A stretch of DNA of 64,000 nucleotides from Bacteroidales bacterium UBA5349 (GCA_002410065.1 DHQB01000027.1:32579-96578), one strand, 5' to 3'; shown: positions 8,523 through 18,116, counted from the stretch's first letter. The notes: generated by a model not told the origin, from the letters alone. Numbers and translations are program-made.

Positions 8523-9293
8523 GTGAAAAATAACCTTCTAATCACCCTACTCCTTATATCAATGGCATTTGCATCGTGTAACCGTCGCAGTCAGCTGCTA
8601 TACATGCAGAATATTGATGAAACAACGGAGGTTCCTTTTGCAACACCTCCCGCATATAAGCTTGGCGCTGGCGATATACTATACATCCAGCTGGTAACCT
8701 ATAGTCCCGAAGTCAGCATGGCGTTTAATAACCCAACAGGTAGTCAATATATGACTAGAGCTCAGGATGAATCATCCCTGTACCTTAGTGGCTATACGGT
8801 TGACTCCGAAGGCTTTGTAAAACTACCCTTTTTGGGCGAAGCCCAAGTTAAAGGACTTACCCTGGATGAGGCTAGGAGTATAATTCAGCAAAAAACCAAT
8901 GCGCTGTATAAAGATGCATCGGTAATTGTTAAGTTGGCTAGCTACAAGGTTACCATAGTGGGCGAAGTACGCCGACCGGGTGTAGTTCGAAATTTTAACG
9001 AGAACCTCAATGTTTTTGAAGCCATAGCTGCCGTGGGCGACATTAACGAAAATGGCGACCGCCGAAACGTGCTCGTTGTGCGTCCAACCATCAACGGGAA
9101 TAAAACCTACCGGCTAAACCTATCCGATAAATCGGCACTTGCCTCCGAAGCTTTTTACCTTTTACCCAACGATGTAGTAATTGTAGAGCCCATTGGCAAC
9201 AAGATATTCCAAATGAATGCCCCATATTTCACATTAACCTTCTCGGCCATTAGCACAATAATTTTGATGTATAATTTTATTACGAAGCTATAA
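8523..9293 (+). CDS. Polysaccharide biosynthesis/export lipoprotein (Wza-like)
   Basis: A 256-residue lipoprotein starting at GTG. The signal peptide ends in a lipobox (AFASC, cysteine at about 19), so it should be lipid-anchored. The Poly_export domain lies at about 42-130 (YKLGAGDILYIQL, then SEGFVKLPFLGEAQVKGLTLDEAR). It is followed by one SLBB domain at about 135-230 (VTIVGEVRRPGVVRNFNENLNVFEAIAAVG). A C-terminal hydrophobic stretch (about 234-250) is present, as in other Bacteroidota members. These proteins form the outer-membrane channel for capsule or exopolysaccharide and work with a Wzc-type kinase. That kinase is encoded 690 bp downstream, with a four-helix-bundle gene and repeat DNA between them. 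Confidence 0.92.
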   Translation: MKNNLLITLLLISMAFASCNRRSQLLYMQNIDETTEVPFATPPAYKLGAGDILYIQLVTYSPEVSMAFNNPTGSQYMTRAQDESSLYLSGYTVDSEGFVKLPFLGEAQVKGLTLDEARSIIQQKTNALYKDASVIVKLASYKVTIVGEVRRPGVVRNFNENLNVFEAIAAVGDINENGDRRNVLVVRPTINGNKTYRLNLSDKSALASEAFYLLPNDVVIVEPIGNKIFQMNAPYFTLTFSAISTIILMYNFITKL

Positions 9294-9376
9294 GGGTTAC
9301 GAGTTGTGGGTTGCGAGTTGAGGGTTACGGGTTGTGAGCCTGCCTGCCGCAGGCAGGTTACGAGTTGTGAGTTAAC
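9294..9376. repeat. GTTGTGGGTTGCGAGTT repeat with CCTGCCTG palindrome
   Basis: Complement-strand version of the CCCGTAACCCACAA family. It surrounds a CCTGCCTGCCGCAGGCAGG palindrome. Confidence 0.6.
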
Positions 9377-9449
9377 GAATTGTCTTTCGAAGTCAGGTTT
9401 TGGGACAAGAATTCCATAGTGTGAATTATTAAGACAAACACTGCATAAA

Positions 9450-9836
9450 ATGGGAATAGAAAAATTTGAAGACTTAGAAATATGGCAAGAAGCGAGAGTT
9501 TTGTCGCAGTTCATCTTTAAACTCACAACTATAGAACCTTTTTCGAAGGATTTTAAGTTAAGAGATCAAATACGAGGGTCGTCAGGCTCAATAATGGACA
9601 ATATTTCAGAGGGTTTCGAAAGGGATGGGAGGAGAGAATTTATTCAGTTTCTAAGCATAGCCAAAGGGTCGTGTGGGGAAACCCGATCACAATCCTATCG
9701 CGCATTTGATTTTAATTATATTAACCAAGATGAACTAAACCAAGTAATAGAGCGTACCGACCGACTTGGAAAGAGAATAGGCAGTTTTATAAATTACTTA
9801 AGAAAGTCCGATATAAAAGGAAGTAAATTTGACTAA
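9450..9836 (+). CDS. Four-helix-bundle protein, S23 family
   Basis: A 128-residue all-helical protein of the S23 or four-helix-bundle family, first known from intervening sequences in 23S rRNA genes. Family signatures visible are FEDLEIWQEAR at the N-terminus, RDQIRGSSGSIMDNISEGF in the middle, and the FIQFLSIAKGSCGETRSQ motif. The biochemical function of the family is not established. Here it is not in an rRNA gene but between the two capsule export genes, flanked on both sides by tandem repeat DNA. That position suggests it arrived independently of the capsule genes. A second, more divergent member lies in the same locus at 36.2 kb, also surrounded by repeats. Confidence 0.88.
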   Translation: MGIEKFEDLEIWQEARVLSQFIFKLTTIEPFSKDFKLRDQIRGSSGSIMDNISEGFERDGRREFIQFLSIAKGSCGETRSQSYRAFDFNYINQDELNQVIERTDRLGKRIGSFINYLRKSDIKGSKFD

Positions 9837-9837
9837 C

Positions 9838-9983
9838 CCGTAACCACATAACTCGTAACCCGGAACTCGCAACCCGGAACTCGCAACCCGGAACTCGCAA
9901 CCCGGAACTCGCAACCCGGAACTCGCAACCCATAACCATATAACCCATAACCATATAACCCGCAACTCATAACTCACACATAA
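9838..9983. repeat. AACCCGGAACTCGC tandem array
   Basis: At least four exact-looking 14-bp units (AACCCGGAACTCGC) followed by AACCCATAACCATAT units. The array runs up to the start codon of the tyrosine kinase gene, so it forms its immediate upstream region. Confidence 0.85.
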
Positions 9984-12419
9984 ATGGAAACCCCCAACAA
10001 CAACTACCCCCACTTTGAAGAGGAAACCCTCGATTTAAAACGATATTTCTTTCTCTTTTTAGCAAACTGGTACTGGATAGCTATTTGCGTATTTGCCGGG
10101 CTTTTTGTAGCATACCTGGTAAACCGCTACTCGGAGCAGGTGCATTCGGTAAAAGCATCATTACTGGTGGGCAACGCCGATGGTCGCAAAGTGGGACAAG
10201 GAGTGCAGACCCTTATGCGCGAGCTCAATTTAACGCAGGAGAAAAAACGAATTGAAAATGAGATAGGTATCCTCAAATCGTACACCTTAGCACGAACAGC
10301 CATTGAAGAACTACCAGATTTTATGGTAACATACGTAAATGTTGGCCGACGAGGAATTGCCGAGAGTAAACTGTATAACCGTTCGCCCTTTGTTGTTAAT
10401 ATAGACACCTCGGACGTTAACACTATGGGATACCCTGTTTATATTAGCATTCTATCAAATAAAGAGTATACCATTGACTTTGATGATGGTACGCCCGAAA
10501 AGACGATGCGCTTTGGGCAAAAGTACATCGACAATCGATTCTCCTTCATCATAAACTTAAAGGACCAAGAGGGTTACGAGCAGACAAACCAATCGAACAA
10601 GTACTATTTTACGATTAACAATGCACATAGTTTGGCCGTAAACTATATGAAAAAGGTAAATCTTGAGCTTAACGATAAACAAGGGAGTTTACTAACCTTA
10701 TCTACCAGCGGTTTTGTGGCGCAGCAAGAGGCCGACTTCCTAAACAAACTTATGGAAGTTTATATCCGCAACGATCTGAATGAAAAGATGCAGACTGCCA
10801 TAAATACTATCGATTTTGTGGATGAGCAGCTGGGAGGTATTTCGGACTCGCTTCGGCAGGCAGAGCTAATGCTTCAAAACTTTAGAACAGGAAAGGGTAT
10901 AATCAACCTAAGCACAGAGGGAAGTGCCTTACTTGAAAGGTTAGAAACGCTCTACACTGAAAAGAATACCCTCTCGTTTCAGCTAGAGTACTTCGATTAT
11001 TTAGCAAAATACTTAAAAGAGAAAAAAGACCTGAAAGGTTTGGTATCGCCAGCCACAATAGGGATTGAAGAAACTGGAATTGCCACAATAGTGGCACAGC
11101 TAAACCAGCTATCGCTTGAGCGTGATGGGTTACTTCTTACCATTAACAAAGACAATGTGCAGATAGTAAGGCTGAACCAAAGCTTAGAAAGCCTAATATC
11201 GCTCCTATTCGAAAAACTTGCGGGGATGCGCGAGGTAAATGGAATTCGAATTAAGGAGATAAACAAAAGGATTGCCAATCAGGAGGGGCAGCTGCGTATG
11301 CTACCTGTTACCGAACGCCAGCTGGTAAATATGGAGCGCAAGTATAGCATTAACGAGAAGTTTTACACCTACCTAATGGAAAAACGCATTGAGGCAGGAA
11401 TTGCAAAAGCATCCAACGTATCGGACAATAAAGTAATTGACGCAGCAATGCCCGAGATGGCCGAAGTGGTTAAGCCTAAAAGGAGTATTAACTACGCCAT
11501 GGGCTTTTTAGTTGGCTTAATGATTCCAGTACTGCTAATCCTACTTTTCGACCAGCTTAACAACTCCATTCAAGATCCATCACACATCAGCAAAAAAACC
11601 AGAGTTCCGTTAATGGGTACCATTGGGCATAACCCATACGAGAGCTTACTACCCGTTTTCGATAAGCCAAAATCGTCGTTTGCCGAGTCGTTCAGGGCGC
11701 TGCGCACCAATCTCGATTTTATGCTAAGCAAAGCCGACAACAAGGTAATACTCGTTTCATCAACCATTAGCGGCGAGGGTAAATCGTTTGTGGCCTCAAA
11801 CCTTGCGGTTAGCCTTGCCATGCTGGGCAAACGAACGGTACTGCTGGGGCTCGACCTACGTAAGCCGAAGATACATAACCTGTTTGGGGTTGATAACAGC
11901 AAAGGCCTTAGCACCTTTTTTATTGGCAGAGATAAATGGGATGATCTTGTGGACGAAACCACCGTACCCAATCTTTTTGTGATGCCATCGGGCCCAATAC
12001 CGCCCAATCCGGCTGAGCTACTGGCAGGGCCTAAGTTCGAGGAACTTATAACTGAACTAAAGCAAAACTTTGATTTTATAGTAATCGACTCACCCCCCGT
12101 TGCGGTGGTTACCGATGCGGTGCTCATTAGCCGACTTTGCGATACCACCCTATTTGTGCTAAGGCACAGGTATACCTCTAGAAATGTTTTAGATTTGGTT
12201 GAAAGCCTCTCAAAATCGAAAACAATAAATAATATGGCACTGCTGCTCAACGATTTTAAAAAACCTAGAGGTTACGGATATGGTTACAACTATGGGTACG
12301 GGTATGGGTACAGCTATGGCTACGGATACGATAATACCTATGGTTATGGACAAGGGTATTACACTGATGATGAGAACGGGAATGGGGTTAAAGGATTTTT
12401 AAAGAGGTTTTTTAGTTAA
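9984..12419 (+). CDS. Wzc-type polysaccharide co-polymerase and tyrosine autokinase
   Basis: An 811-residue inner-membrane protein that controls chain length and export of surface polysaccharide. Order: a short cytoplasmic N-terminus, membrane segment 1 (about 19-46), a Wzz periplasmic domain with long coiled-coil helices (about 50-490), and membrane segment 2 (about 503-524). The cytoplasmic BY-kinase domain follows (about 560-770). It shows Walker A SGEGKS (about 595), Walker A' LLGLDLRKP and Walker B FIVIDSPP. The C-terminal tail (about 755-785) is an alternating Tyr-Gly tract with more than fifteen tyrosines, which is the expected autophosphorylation site. The tail ends with an acidic stretch and a short basic helix. 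It pairs with the Wza-like protein upstream. No cognate phosphatase (Wzb) is encoded in the window. Confidence 0.93.
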   Translation: METPNNNYPHFEEETLDLKRYFFLFLANWYWIAICVFAGLFVAYLVNRYSEQVHSVKASLLVGNADGRKVGQGVQTLMRELNLTQEKKRIENEIGILKSYTLARTAIEELPDFMVTYVNVGRRGIAESKLYNRSPFVVNIDTSDVNTMGYPVYISILSNKEYTIDFDDGTPEKTMRFGQKYIDNRFSFIINLKDQEGYEQTNQSNKYYFTINNAHSLAVNYMKKVNLELNDKQGSLLTLSTSGFVAQQEADFLNKLMEVYIRNDLNEKMQTAINTIDFVDEQLGGISDSLRQAELMLQNFRTGKGIINLSTEGSALLERLETLYTEKNTLSFQLEYFDYLAKYLKEKKDLKGLVSPATIGIEETGIATIVAQLNQLSLERDGLLLTINKDNVQIVRLNQSLESLISLLFEKLAGMREVNGIRIKEINKRIANQEGQLRMLPVTERQLVNMERKYSINEKFYTYLMEKRIEAGIAKASNVSDNKVIDAAMPEMAEVVKPKRSINYAMGFLVGLMIPVLLILLFDQLNNSIQDPSHISKKTRVPLMGTIGHNPYESLLPVFDKPKSSFAESFRALRTNLDFMLSKADNKVILVSSTISGEGKSFVASNLAVSLAMLGKRTVLLGLDLRKPKIHNLFGVDNSKGLSTFFIGRDKWDDLVDETTVPNLFVMPSGPIPPNPAELLAGPKFEELITELKQNFDFIVIDSPPVAVVTDAVLISRLCDTTLFVLRHRYTSRNVLDLVESLSKSKTINNMALLLNDFKKPRGYGYGYNYGYGYGYSYGYGYDNTYGYGQGYYTDDENGNGVKGFLKRFFS

Positions 12420-12775
12420 AAAAACAAAAATCTGTGCTCATCTGTGTAATCAGTGTTCCAATAAACAGATAAAAATTAGAATGCAAAGGACAAAAAGTTG
12501 CACAGTGTAACACTGGGTTAAACACCGAGAAACACAGTGATACAAACAAACAGCGCAAATCTGTGTAATCAGTGGACAAAAGAAAGTGAACAGTGATTAG
12601 TGATTAGTGATTGGTGATTAGTAAGTTGCGGGTTTATAGTTACGAGTTTACGCACCCGAATGGTCATCGCATAACGTAAAACGTAAAACGCCAAAACAAT
12701 CTGTGCCAATCTGTGTAACCTGCCTGTCGGTAGACAGGGCAGATAGGTCAGTGGACAAATCAAACACACATCTAA
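12420..12775. repeat. AATCTGTGTAATCAGTGG repeat region
   Basis: Three or more copies of ATCTGTGTAATCAGTG and variants, a TGATTAGTGATTAGTGATT block, and a CCTGCCTGTCGGTAGACAGG palindrome. Related copies lie at 14320-14400. No gene is seen. Confidence 0.65.
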
Positions 12776-12827
12776 AAGCCAACATATTAACCGTTATTCC
12801 GTTTAAGCATACATAACAGCCAACATA

Positions 12828-13163
12828 TTGAACGATATACACACCATATTAGATAAGTACAACCCCGACAATGTTGCCAAAAACATTGCAGCCCGAGCCA
12901 AGCAGCTTAGACTAGCAGAAAATATTACCCAGCAACAGCTTGCTCAAAAAACCGGTGTTAGCCTTGGGTCCATTAAAAGATTTGAGACAACCGGGCTAAT
13001 ATCATTACAAAACCTGCTTCGAATTGCAGTTACACTTAACGCAGTTGATGATTTCACAAATCTATTTGCCCACACTAACTACACTTCCATTGATGAGGTT
13101 GTAAAACGCCAAAAAGCCAAAAAACGCCAACGAGCAAGAAATGATAAGGATTATAAATATTAA
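12828..13163 (+). CDS. hipB: HipB-like antitoxin, XRE-family repressor
   Basis: A 111-residue DNA-binding protein starting at TTG. The frame has a stop 24 bp upstream and no ATG. The helix-turn-helix covers about 22-75: ENITQQQLAQKTGVSLGSIKRFETTG, then ISLQNLLRIAVTLNAVDDF, typical of the HipB group. The C-terminus is strongly basic (KRQKAKKRQRARNDKDYKY). Its end overlaps the start of the HipA gene by 23 bp, which is the usual arrangement and implies coupled translation. In the known systems HipB binds HipA and represses the operon. Palindromic operators were not evident in the repeat-rich upstream region. Confidence 0.88.
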   Translation: MNDIHTILDKYNPDNVAKNIAARAKQLRLAENITQQQLAQKTGVSLGSIKRFETTGLISLQNLLRIAVTLNAVDDFTNLFAHTNYTSIDEVVKRQKAKKRQRARNDKDYKY

Positions 13164-14223
13164 TATAATTACGGTTAGGTTGAATACCGATATAGTAGGT
13201 AGAATTGCGATTACTCCCAACGGTACAGTTGCATTTGAGTACAACGAGCACTGGCTCGCCAAAGGCTACTCCATATCCCCATTCTTTTTACCCCTCAAGT
13301 CAGGAGTTTTTACCGCAAAACAGCACCCTTTTAATGGTAATTTTGGAGTATTTGCCGATAGCTTGCCCGATGGCTGGGGTAACCTACTGCTCGACAGGCT
13401 GCTCAAAAAACACCAAGTTAATCCCGCATCATTAAACCTGCTTCAAAGGCTCGCCATTGTTGGTAGCAACGGAATGGGAGCCCTACGCTATGAACCAGAA
13501 TTTAGCCTGGTAAGCCCAATAGTCTCAAATAATTTAAACACCATTGCCATAGAGGTTGAAAAAATCTTAGGTGAATCAGAATGCTCTAATAATTTGGAAA
13601 AACTATGGTTTATGGCTGGTTCATCGGCTGGTGCCCGACCAAAAGTTATGATTAGGCACAGTAACGAGCATTGGCTTGTAAAATTTCCTGCTTCAACAGA
13701 TTCTAAGGATATTGGTAAAATTGAATACCAGCACTCTCTCCTTGCCAAAAAGGCAGGGTTACAAATGCCCGAGACCAAACTTTTTGAGGGTAAATTCTTT
13801 GGCGTTAAACGGTTTGATATAAATAATAACCAAAGGGCGCACCTAATATCTGCTGCTGGATTGCTGCATGCCGACTTTCGGTTGCCCTCGCTCGACTATA
13901 CAGAGTTAATAAAAGCAACTAGGGCACTTACACGAAATGAAAATGAGGTTGAAAAAATGTTTCGCCTTATGGTATTTAACGTGCTAATTGGCAACAAGGA
14001 CGATCATGCTAAAAATTTTTCATTTATCTACACTAATAACCAGTGGCAATGCTCCCCGGCTTACGACATACTCCCAAGCAACGGTATAGGCGGTGAACAT
14101 ACAACCAGCGTAGCGGGGAATGGCAAACCCCAGCTAAATGATTTGATTAGGGTTGCAGAACAAACATCAATACCCAAAACCAAAGCGGCACAAATTATTG
14201 AAGAGGTAAGTTCTGCTGTTTAA
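13141..14223 (+). CDS. hipA: HipA-family serine/threonine kinase toxin
   Basis: A 360-residue kinase of the HipA family. Known members phosphorylate aminoacyl-tRNA synthetases or other targets and cause growth arrest. The N-terminal domain (about 10-120) includes the typical FFLPLKSG and FADSLPDGWG motifs. The kinase core has the ATP-loop motif GSSAGARPK (160-168), a lysine in VKFPAS (181), the catalytic segment NVLIGNKDDHAKNFSF (280-295) and the metal-binding CSPAYDI (304-310, Asp309). All key residues appear intact, so it is probably active. It is shorter than E. coli HipA (about 440), as in many HipA-like proteins with a compact N-terminus. The pair sits between the capsule export genes and galE with repeats on both sides, which suggests it was acquired separately. 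Confidence 0.9.
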   Translation: MIRIININIITVRLNTDIVGRIAITPNGTVAFEYNEHWLAKGYSISPFFLPLKSGVFTAKQHPFNGNFGVFADSLPDGWGNLLLDRLLKKHQVNPASLNLLQRLAIVGSNGMGALRYEPEFSLVSPIVSNNLNTIAIEVEKILGESECSNNLEKLWFMAGSSAGARPKVMIRHSNEHWLVKFPASTDSKDIGKIEYQHSLLAKKAGLQMPETKLFEGKFFGVKRFDINNNQRAHLISAAGLLHADFRLPSLDYTELIKATRALTRNENEVEKMFRLMVFNVLIGNKDDHAKNFSFIYTNNQWQCSPAYDILPSNGIGGEHTTSVAGNGKPQLNDLIRVAEQTSIPKTKAAQIIEEVSSAV

Positions 14224-14229
14224 TCAATG

Positions 14230-14415
14230 TGCCACGGTTTGAACACAGGTAAAGATTTGAACACAGACCTGTCTGCCGAGATAGTCACCGAAAAAAAAGG
14301 TTTCACAGTGCAACACTGTGTCAATCTGAGTAATTCGTGGACAAAAAAAAACAATCTGTGTCCATCTGTGTAATCCGTGGACAAAAAACAGTATTATTCA
14401 GTGTTCCAATAAAAA
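14230..14415. repeat. ATCTGTGTAATCCGTGGACA repeats
   Basis: Several copies of AATCTGTGT(CC)ATCTGTGTAATCCGTGG-type units and a hairpin-like TTTCACAGTGCAACACTGTG. No gene. Confidence 0.55.
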
Positions 14416-14447
14416 CACACTAGCATTAAAAAACTAACGAACAAAAA

Positions 14448-15470
14448 ATGACAAAAGTTTTAGTAACGGGAGGTACAGGGTACATAGGTTCTCATACAGT
14501 AGTAGAACTTATAGAATCTGATTATGAAGTATTGGTTGTTGATAATTTATTGAACTCTACTACAGACTCTTTAGAAGGCATTAAAAGGATAACCGGTAAA
14601 GAACCCCAGTTTATTAAAGCCGATTGCTCCTCGAAGGCCGAAATGACCAAGGTTTTTGATGCTAATCCAGATATAAAATCAATAATTCATTTTGCGGCGT
14701 TAAAGGCAGTTGGCGAATCGGTAGAACAACCATTATTATACTATAAGAATAATATTCTTTCTGTTATTAACCTTCTCGAAATACTTAAAGAAAGAGGAGG
14801 GAACTTTATTTTTTCAAGTTCTTGCACCGTTTATGGACAGCCAGACGAACTACCCGTAACAGAAACTTCACCAATAAAGGAAGCTAGCTCGCCATACGGT
14901 AACACAAAAAAAATTGCTGAAGACATTATTACTGATACCATAAAAGCAAATAAAGGCATTAATAGTATTTCGCTTAGGTATTTCAATCCAATTGGAGCAC
15001 ATCCCAGTGCAGAAATAGGAGAGTTACCCTTAGGCACACCAAATAATCTTGTTCCGTTAATTACTCAAACAGCGATTGGCCTAAGGGATTGTCTTGAGGT
15101 TTATGGATCTGATTACAATACACCCGACGGGACTCCCATTCGCGATTACTTTCATGTTGTAGATTTGGCTAAAGCCCATGTTCTTGCTCTAAAAAAATTG
15201 ATAAATAATACTAACACTAATTACTATAATGTTTTCAATGTTGGAGCAGGCAATGGTATAACGGTTCTCGAAGTACTAAAAACTTTTGAGAGGGTAACAG
15301 GGATTAAGTTAAACTATAGAATAACCAACCGACGCTTAGGCGATATTGAGAAAGTTTGGGCCGATACAAGCTATGCAGCTAAAGAGCTGGGGTGGAAAGC
15401 GGAAACAAGCATTGATGAGGCTTTACTTTCTGCATGGGAATGGGAAAGAAGGTTAAATACGAGAAATTAA
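14448..15470 (+). CDS. galE: UDP-glucose 4-epimerase
   Basis: A 340-residue short-chain dehydrogenase/reductase that interconverts UDP-glucose and UDP-galactose (or the N-acetyl forms). The NAD-binding motif GGTGYIGSH is at 8-16. Catalytic SSSCTVYG is at 123-130 and the Tyr-Lys pair at SPYGNTKK (Tyr150, Lys154). The substrate region contains RYFNPIGAHPSAEIGE and IRDYFHVVDLAKAH. Length is normal. It opens the sugar-nucleotide and assembly part of the capsule locus and supplies a galactose-type donor to the glycosyltransferases downstream. Confidence 0.95.
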   Translation: MTKVLVTGGTGYIGSHTVVELIESDYEVLVVDNLLNSTTDSLEGIKRITGKEPQFIKADCSSKAEMTKVFDANPDIKSIIHFAALKAVGESVEQPLLYYKNNILSVINLLEILKERGGNFIFSSSCTVYGQPDELPVTETSPIKEASSPYGNTKKIAEDIITDTIKANKGINSISLRYFNPIGAHPSAEIGELPLGTPNNLVPLITQTAIGLRDCLEVYGSDYNTPDGTPIRDYFHVVDLAKAHVLALKKLINNTNTNYYNVFNVGAGNGITVLEVLKTFERVTGIKLNYRITNRRLGDIEKVWADTSYAAKELGWKAETSIDEALLSAWEWERRLNTRN

Positions 15471-15556
15471 AAGAAGTAATACCAATAGGTGCTTTAGTAA
15501 CCTACTAACTTACAACTAATCACAAATATCAAAATTTTGATGTTTAAAACCGATTT

Positions 15557-17014
15557 ATGCCTTCATTAAAAAACACTGCGATTTCGGGTGCTGCATGGAG
15601 TTTTGTGGGGAAAATATTGCAGCATGGGGTGCAGTTTGTTTTTGGAGTTATACTGGCTCGGCTGTTACTGCCTGAGCAGTATGGTTTGGTGGCCATGGCC
15701 ATGGTTTTTATAACGGTTTTTTATGTTTTTGTTAATTCCGGTTTTGGGGTTGCCATTGTGCAACGCAAAAACATTGACCAGAAAGACTTGTCCACCGTTT
15801 TTTATATGAATCTTGGTATTAGCCTATTAAGTTATGGCATTTTATACCTAACAGCCCCATTTATTGCTAAGTTTTACAAACAACCCGAGTTAGTTGAAAT
15901 TATCCGTGTACTTTCAATTTTAATCATTCTATTTGCGCTTTCTATTGTGCAAAATTCGCTGATTACCCGCGATGTAAAATTTAAATTGCGGGCTCGTATA
16001 GAGTTGGTTGCACAAATTTTATCAGGCGTAATTGCTATATATATGGCTTATACAGGTTGGGGAGTGTGGGCCATTGTGTGGAAAACTCTATTAAACCAGG
16101 TTTTTGTGAACATACAATTATGGATACAGAACAATTGGTTCCCAGCACTAATATTTAGTAAAAACTCATTCAAAACGCTGTTTTCATTTAGCAGTAAAAT
16201 GCTGGCTTCTGGCTTGCTAGACACAGTTTACAGCCAGTTAAACCGATTAGTAGTGGGTAAATTTTTCCCCGCAGCGGAGTTAGGCTACTACACACGTGCC
16301 GAGCAATTTAAAAACCTACCCACGCAGATTGCAACCAGTTCGCTTTTAAGTTTCTTACTACCTGTATTTTCAAAAATACAAGACCAACCCGAACGAATGA
16401 AAAGTGCAGCCAAGCGCATCATGAAAATTTCTATGTTTTTCAATGTACTTTCGCTTGTTATGATGGGTATTTTAGCTTTTCCTATTATTGATGTGTTACT
16501 GGGTGATAAATGGATAGAGGCTGTTCCATACCTACAACTTTTGGTTTTTGTTGGCGTATTTTACCCCTTACACGCCATAAACGTACAGATACTTGTGGCA
16601 CTGGGTCGCTCAGACCTATTTTTACGCATCGAAATAATTAAAAAACTGATGGGCGTACTGCCTATTTTACTGGCTATTTTTATAAGTATAAAGGCAATGA
16701 TTGTAGGTATGATTATAACTTCGATTTTAAGCCTAATGGTAAATACCTACTACACCCGTAAATTAATTAACTTGGGAATTGTAGAACAGCTCGCAGCCAT
16801 ACGCAACAGTCTTTTAATTGGATTGGCAATCGCAATAGTTTTTACACCCATTGTATACTATCTTAGCAATGTAAACCAGCTATTAATTTTAGCAAGTTTA
16901 GGTATGCTAATGTCGTTATGTATTTATGGTATTATGCGAATTTTTAAGTTCGATGAATACCGAGAAATGAAAAGCATTTTTGATGATATAAAAGCAAAAT
17001 ATGCCAAACGATAA
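15557..17014 (+). CDS. Wzx-type oligosaccharide flippase (MOP superfamily)
   Basis: A 485-residue polytopic inner-membrane protein with about 12-14 predicted membrane segments. The N-terminus (SGAAWSFVGKILQHGVQFVFGVILARLL) and the LPEQYGLVAMAMVFITVF segment are typical of the MOP lipopolysaccharide-exporter family. It probably flips lipid-linked repeat units to the periplasm, where the Wzy-like protein encoded at 23.8 kb would polymerise them. The 3' end overlaps the aminotransferase gene by 14 bp, so the two are co-expressed. Confidence 0.9.
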   Translation: MPSLKNTAISGAAWSFVGKILQHGVQFVFGVILARLLLPEQYGLVAMAMVFITVFYVFVNSGFGVAIVQRKNIDQKDLSTVFYMNLGISLLSYGILYLTAPFIAKFYKQPELVEIIRVLSILIILFALSIVQNSLITRDVKFKLRARIELVAQILSGVIAIYMAYTGWGVWAIVWKTLLNQVFVNIQLWIQNNWFPALIFSKNSFKTLFSFSSKMLASGLLDTVYSQLNRLVVGKFFPAAELGYYTRAEQFKNLPTQIATSSLLSFLLPVFSKIQDQPERMKSAAKRIMKISMFFNVLSLVMMGILAFPIIDVLLGDKWIEAVPYLQLLVFVGVFYPLHAINVQILVALGRSDLFLRIEIIKKLMGVLPILLAIFISIKAMIVGMIITSILSLMVNTYYTRKLINLGIVEQLAAIRNSLLIGLAIAIVFTPIVYYLSNVNQLLILASLGMLMSLCIYGIMRIFKFDEYREMKSIFDDIKAKYAKR

Positions 17015-18116
17015 AAAAATAACTGTCACTCAACCCTCACTCCCCGAATTGGAGGAGTTTATCCCCTATCTTGAAAAGATTTGGGACAGCAAATGGCTCA
17101 CCAATAATGGGCCCTTCCACCAACAGTTAGAAGCAGAACTTGCAGAGTTTCTAGGGGTGAAATATGTTTCGCTATTTGCCAATGGCACGCTGGCGTTACT
17201 TACCGCTTTGCAAACGCTAAAAATTACTGGTGAGGTAATAACCACGCCCTACAGCTTTGTGGCCACAACCAACTCGCTGTGGTGGAATAACCTTAAACCA
17301 GTTTTTGTTGATGTGGTTCCTGTTTACGGCAATCTCGATCCAAGCAAAATTGAGGCTGCCATTACTCCACAAACCACAGCCATTATGCCTGTACATGTGT
17401 ATGGCAATCCTTGTGATGTGGAGCGCATACAGCAAATTGCCGATGTGTATGGACTAAAAGTAATTTACGATGCAGCACACACATTTAAGAATAAATACAA
17501 AGAAACATCAATACTCAATTTCGGAGATCTTTCTACTATGAGTTTCCACGCCACCAAGCCATTTAACACCATGGAGGGCGGAGCAATAGTTTGCCACGAC
17601 GAAAAAACTAAGCAACGAATTGATTACCTGAAAAACTTTGGATTTGCAGGTGAAACTACTGTTACTGCACCGGGCATAAACTCTAAGATGAACGAAATGC
17701 AAGCGGCGCTAGGGCTTTTGCAGTTAAAACATTATGATGCGTATATTTTAAAGCGAAAAAAAATTGCAGATACTTATAGTGAGGCTTTAACAAGTGTAAA
17801 TGGAATTAAATTAATGCCCGAAAACGAATGGGCAACTGACCATAACTATCCATACTTCCCAATTTTTATAGATGATGATTACGGCAAAACAAGGAATGAA
17901 CTTTACGAACACTTAAAAGAAAATAATATTTTCGGAAGACGATATTTTTATCCGCTTATCAGCAATTTTTCAATCTATAGTGGATTATCATCGGCCAAGC
18001 CAGACAATTTACCAATGGCAAATATGCTAGCAGACAAGGTTCTATGCTTGCCCATTTATCCCGATTTAGAAATGGAAGAAGTTCAACGGATAATTAAATT
18101 AATAATGGAAAAGTAG
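17001..18116 (+). CDS. DegT/DnrJ/EryC1 sugar aminotransferase
   Basis: A 371-residue PLP enzyme of the nucleotide-sugar aminotransferase family. Visible features are the FANGTLALLTAL cofactor-binding region (59-70), Asp157 in IYDAAHTF (pyridine nitrogen contact), and the Schiff-base Lys186 in SFHATKPFNTMEGG. GINSKMNEMQAALGLLQL follows. It should convert a keto-sugar nucleotide into an amino sugar. A PglD-like acyltransferase gene follows at once, so an N-acylated amino sugar, of the type found in bacillosamine or 4-amino-4,6-dideoxy sugars, is a reasonable product. No dehydratase gene for the 4-keto precursor is visible in this window. Confidence 0.92.
   Translation: MPNDKKITVTQPSLPELEEFIPYLEKIWDSKWLTNNGPFHQQLEAELAEFLGVKYVSLFANGTLALLTALQTLKITGEVITTPYSFVATTNSLWWNNLKPVFVDVVPVYGNLDPSKIEAAITPQTTAIMPVHVYGNPCDVERIQQIADVYGLKVIYDAAHTFKNKYKETSILNFGDLSTMSFHATKPFNTMEGGAIVCHDEKTKQRIDYLKNFGFAGETTVTAPGINSKMNEMQAALGLLQLKHYDAYILKRKKIADTYSEALTSVNGIKLMPENEWATDHNYPYFPIFIDDDYGKTRNELYEHLKENNIFGRRYFYPLISNFSIYSGLSSAKPDNLPMANMLADKVLCLPIYPDLEMEEVQRIIKLIMEK

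Noticed and set aside
11570..12250. Minus-strand frame of 226 codons inside the tyrosine kinase gene
   Set aside because: It is opposite conserved kinase motifs of the plus-strand gene and shows no recognisable domain.
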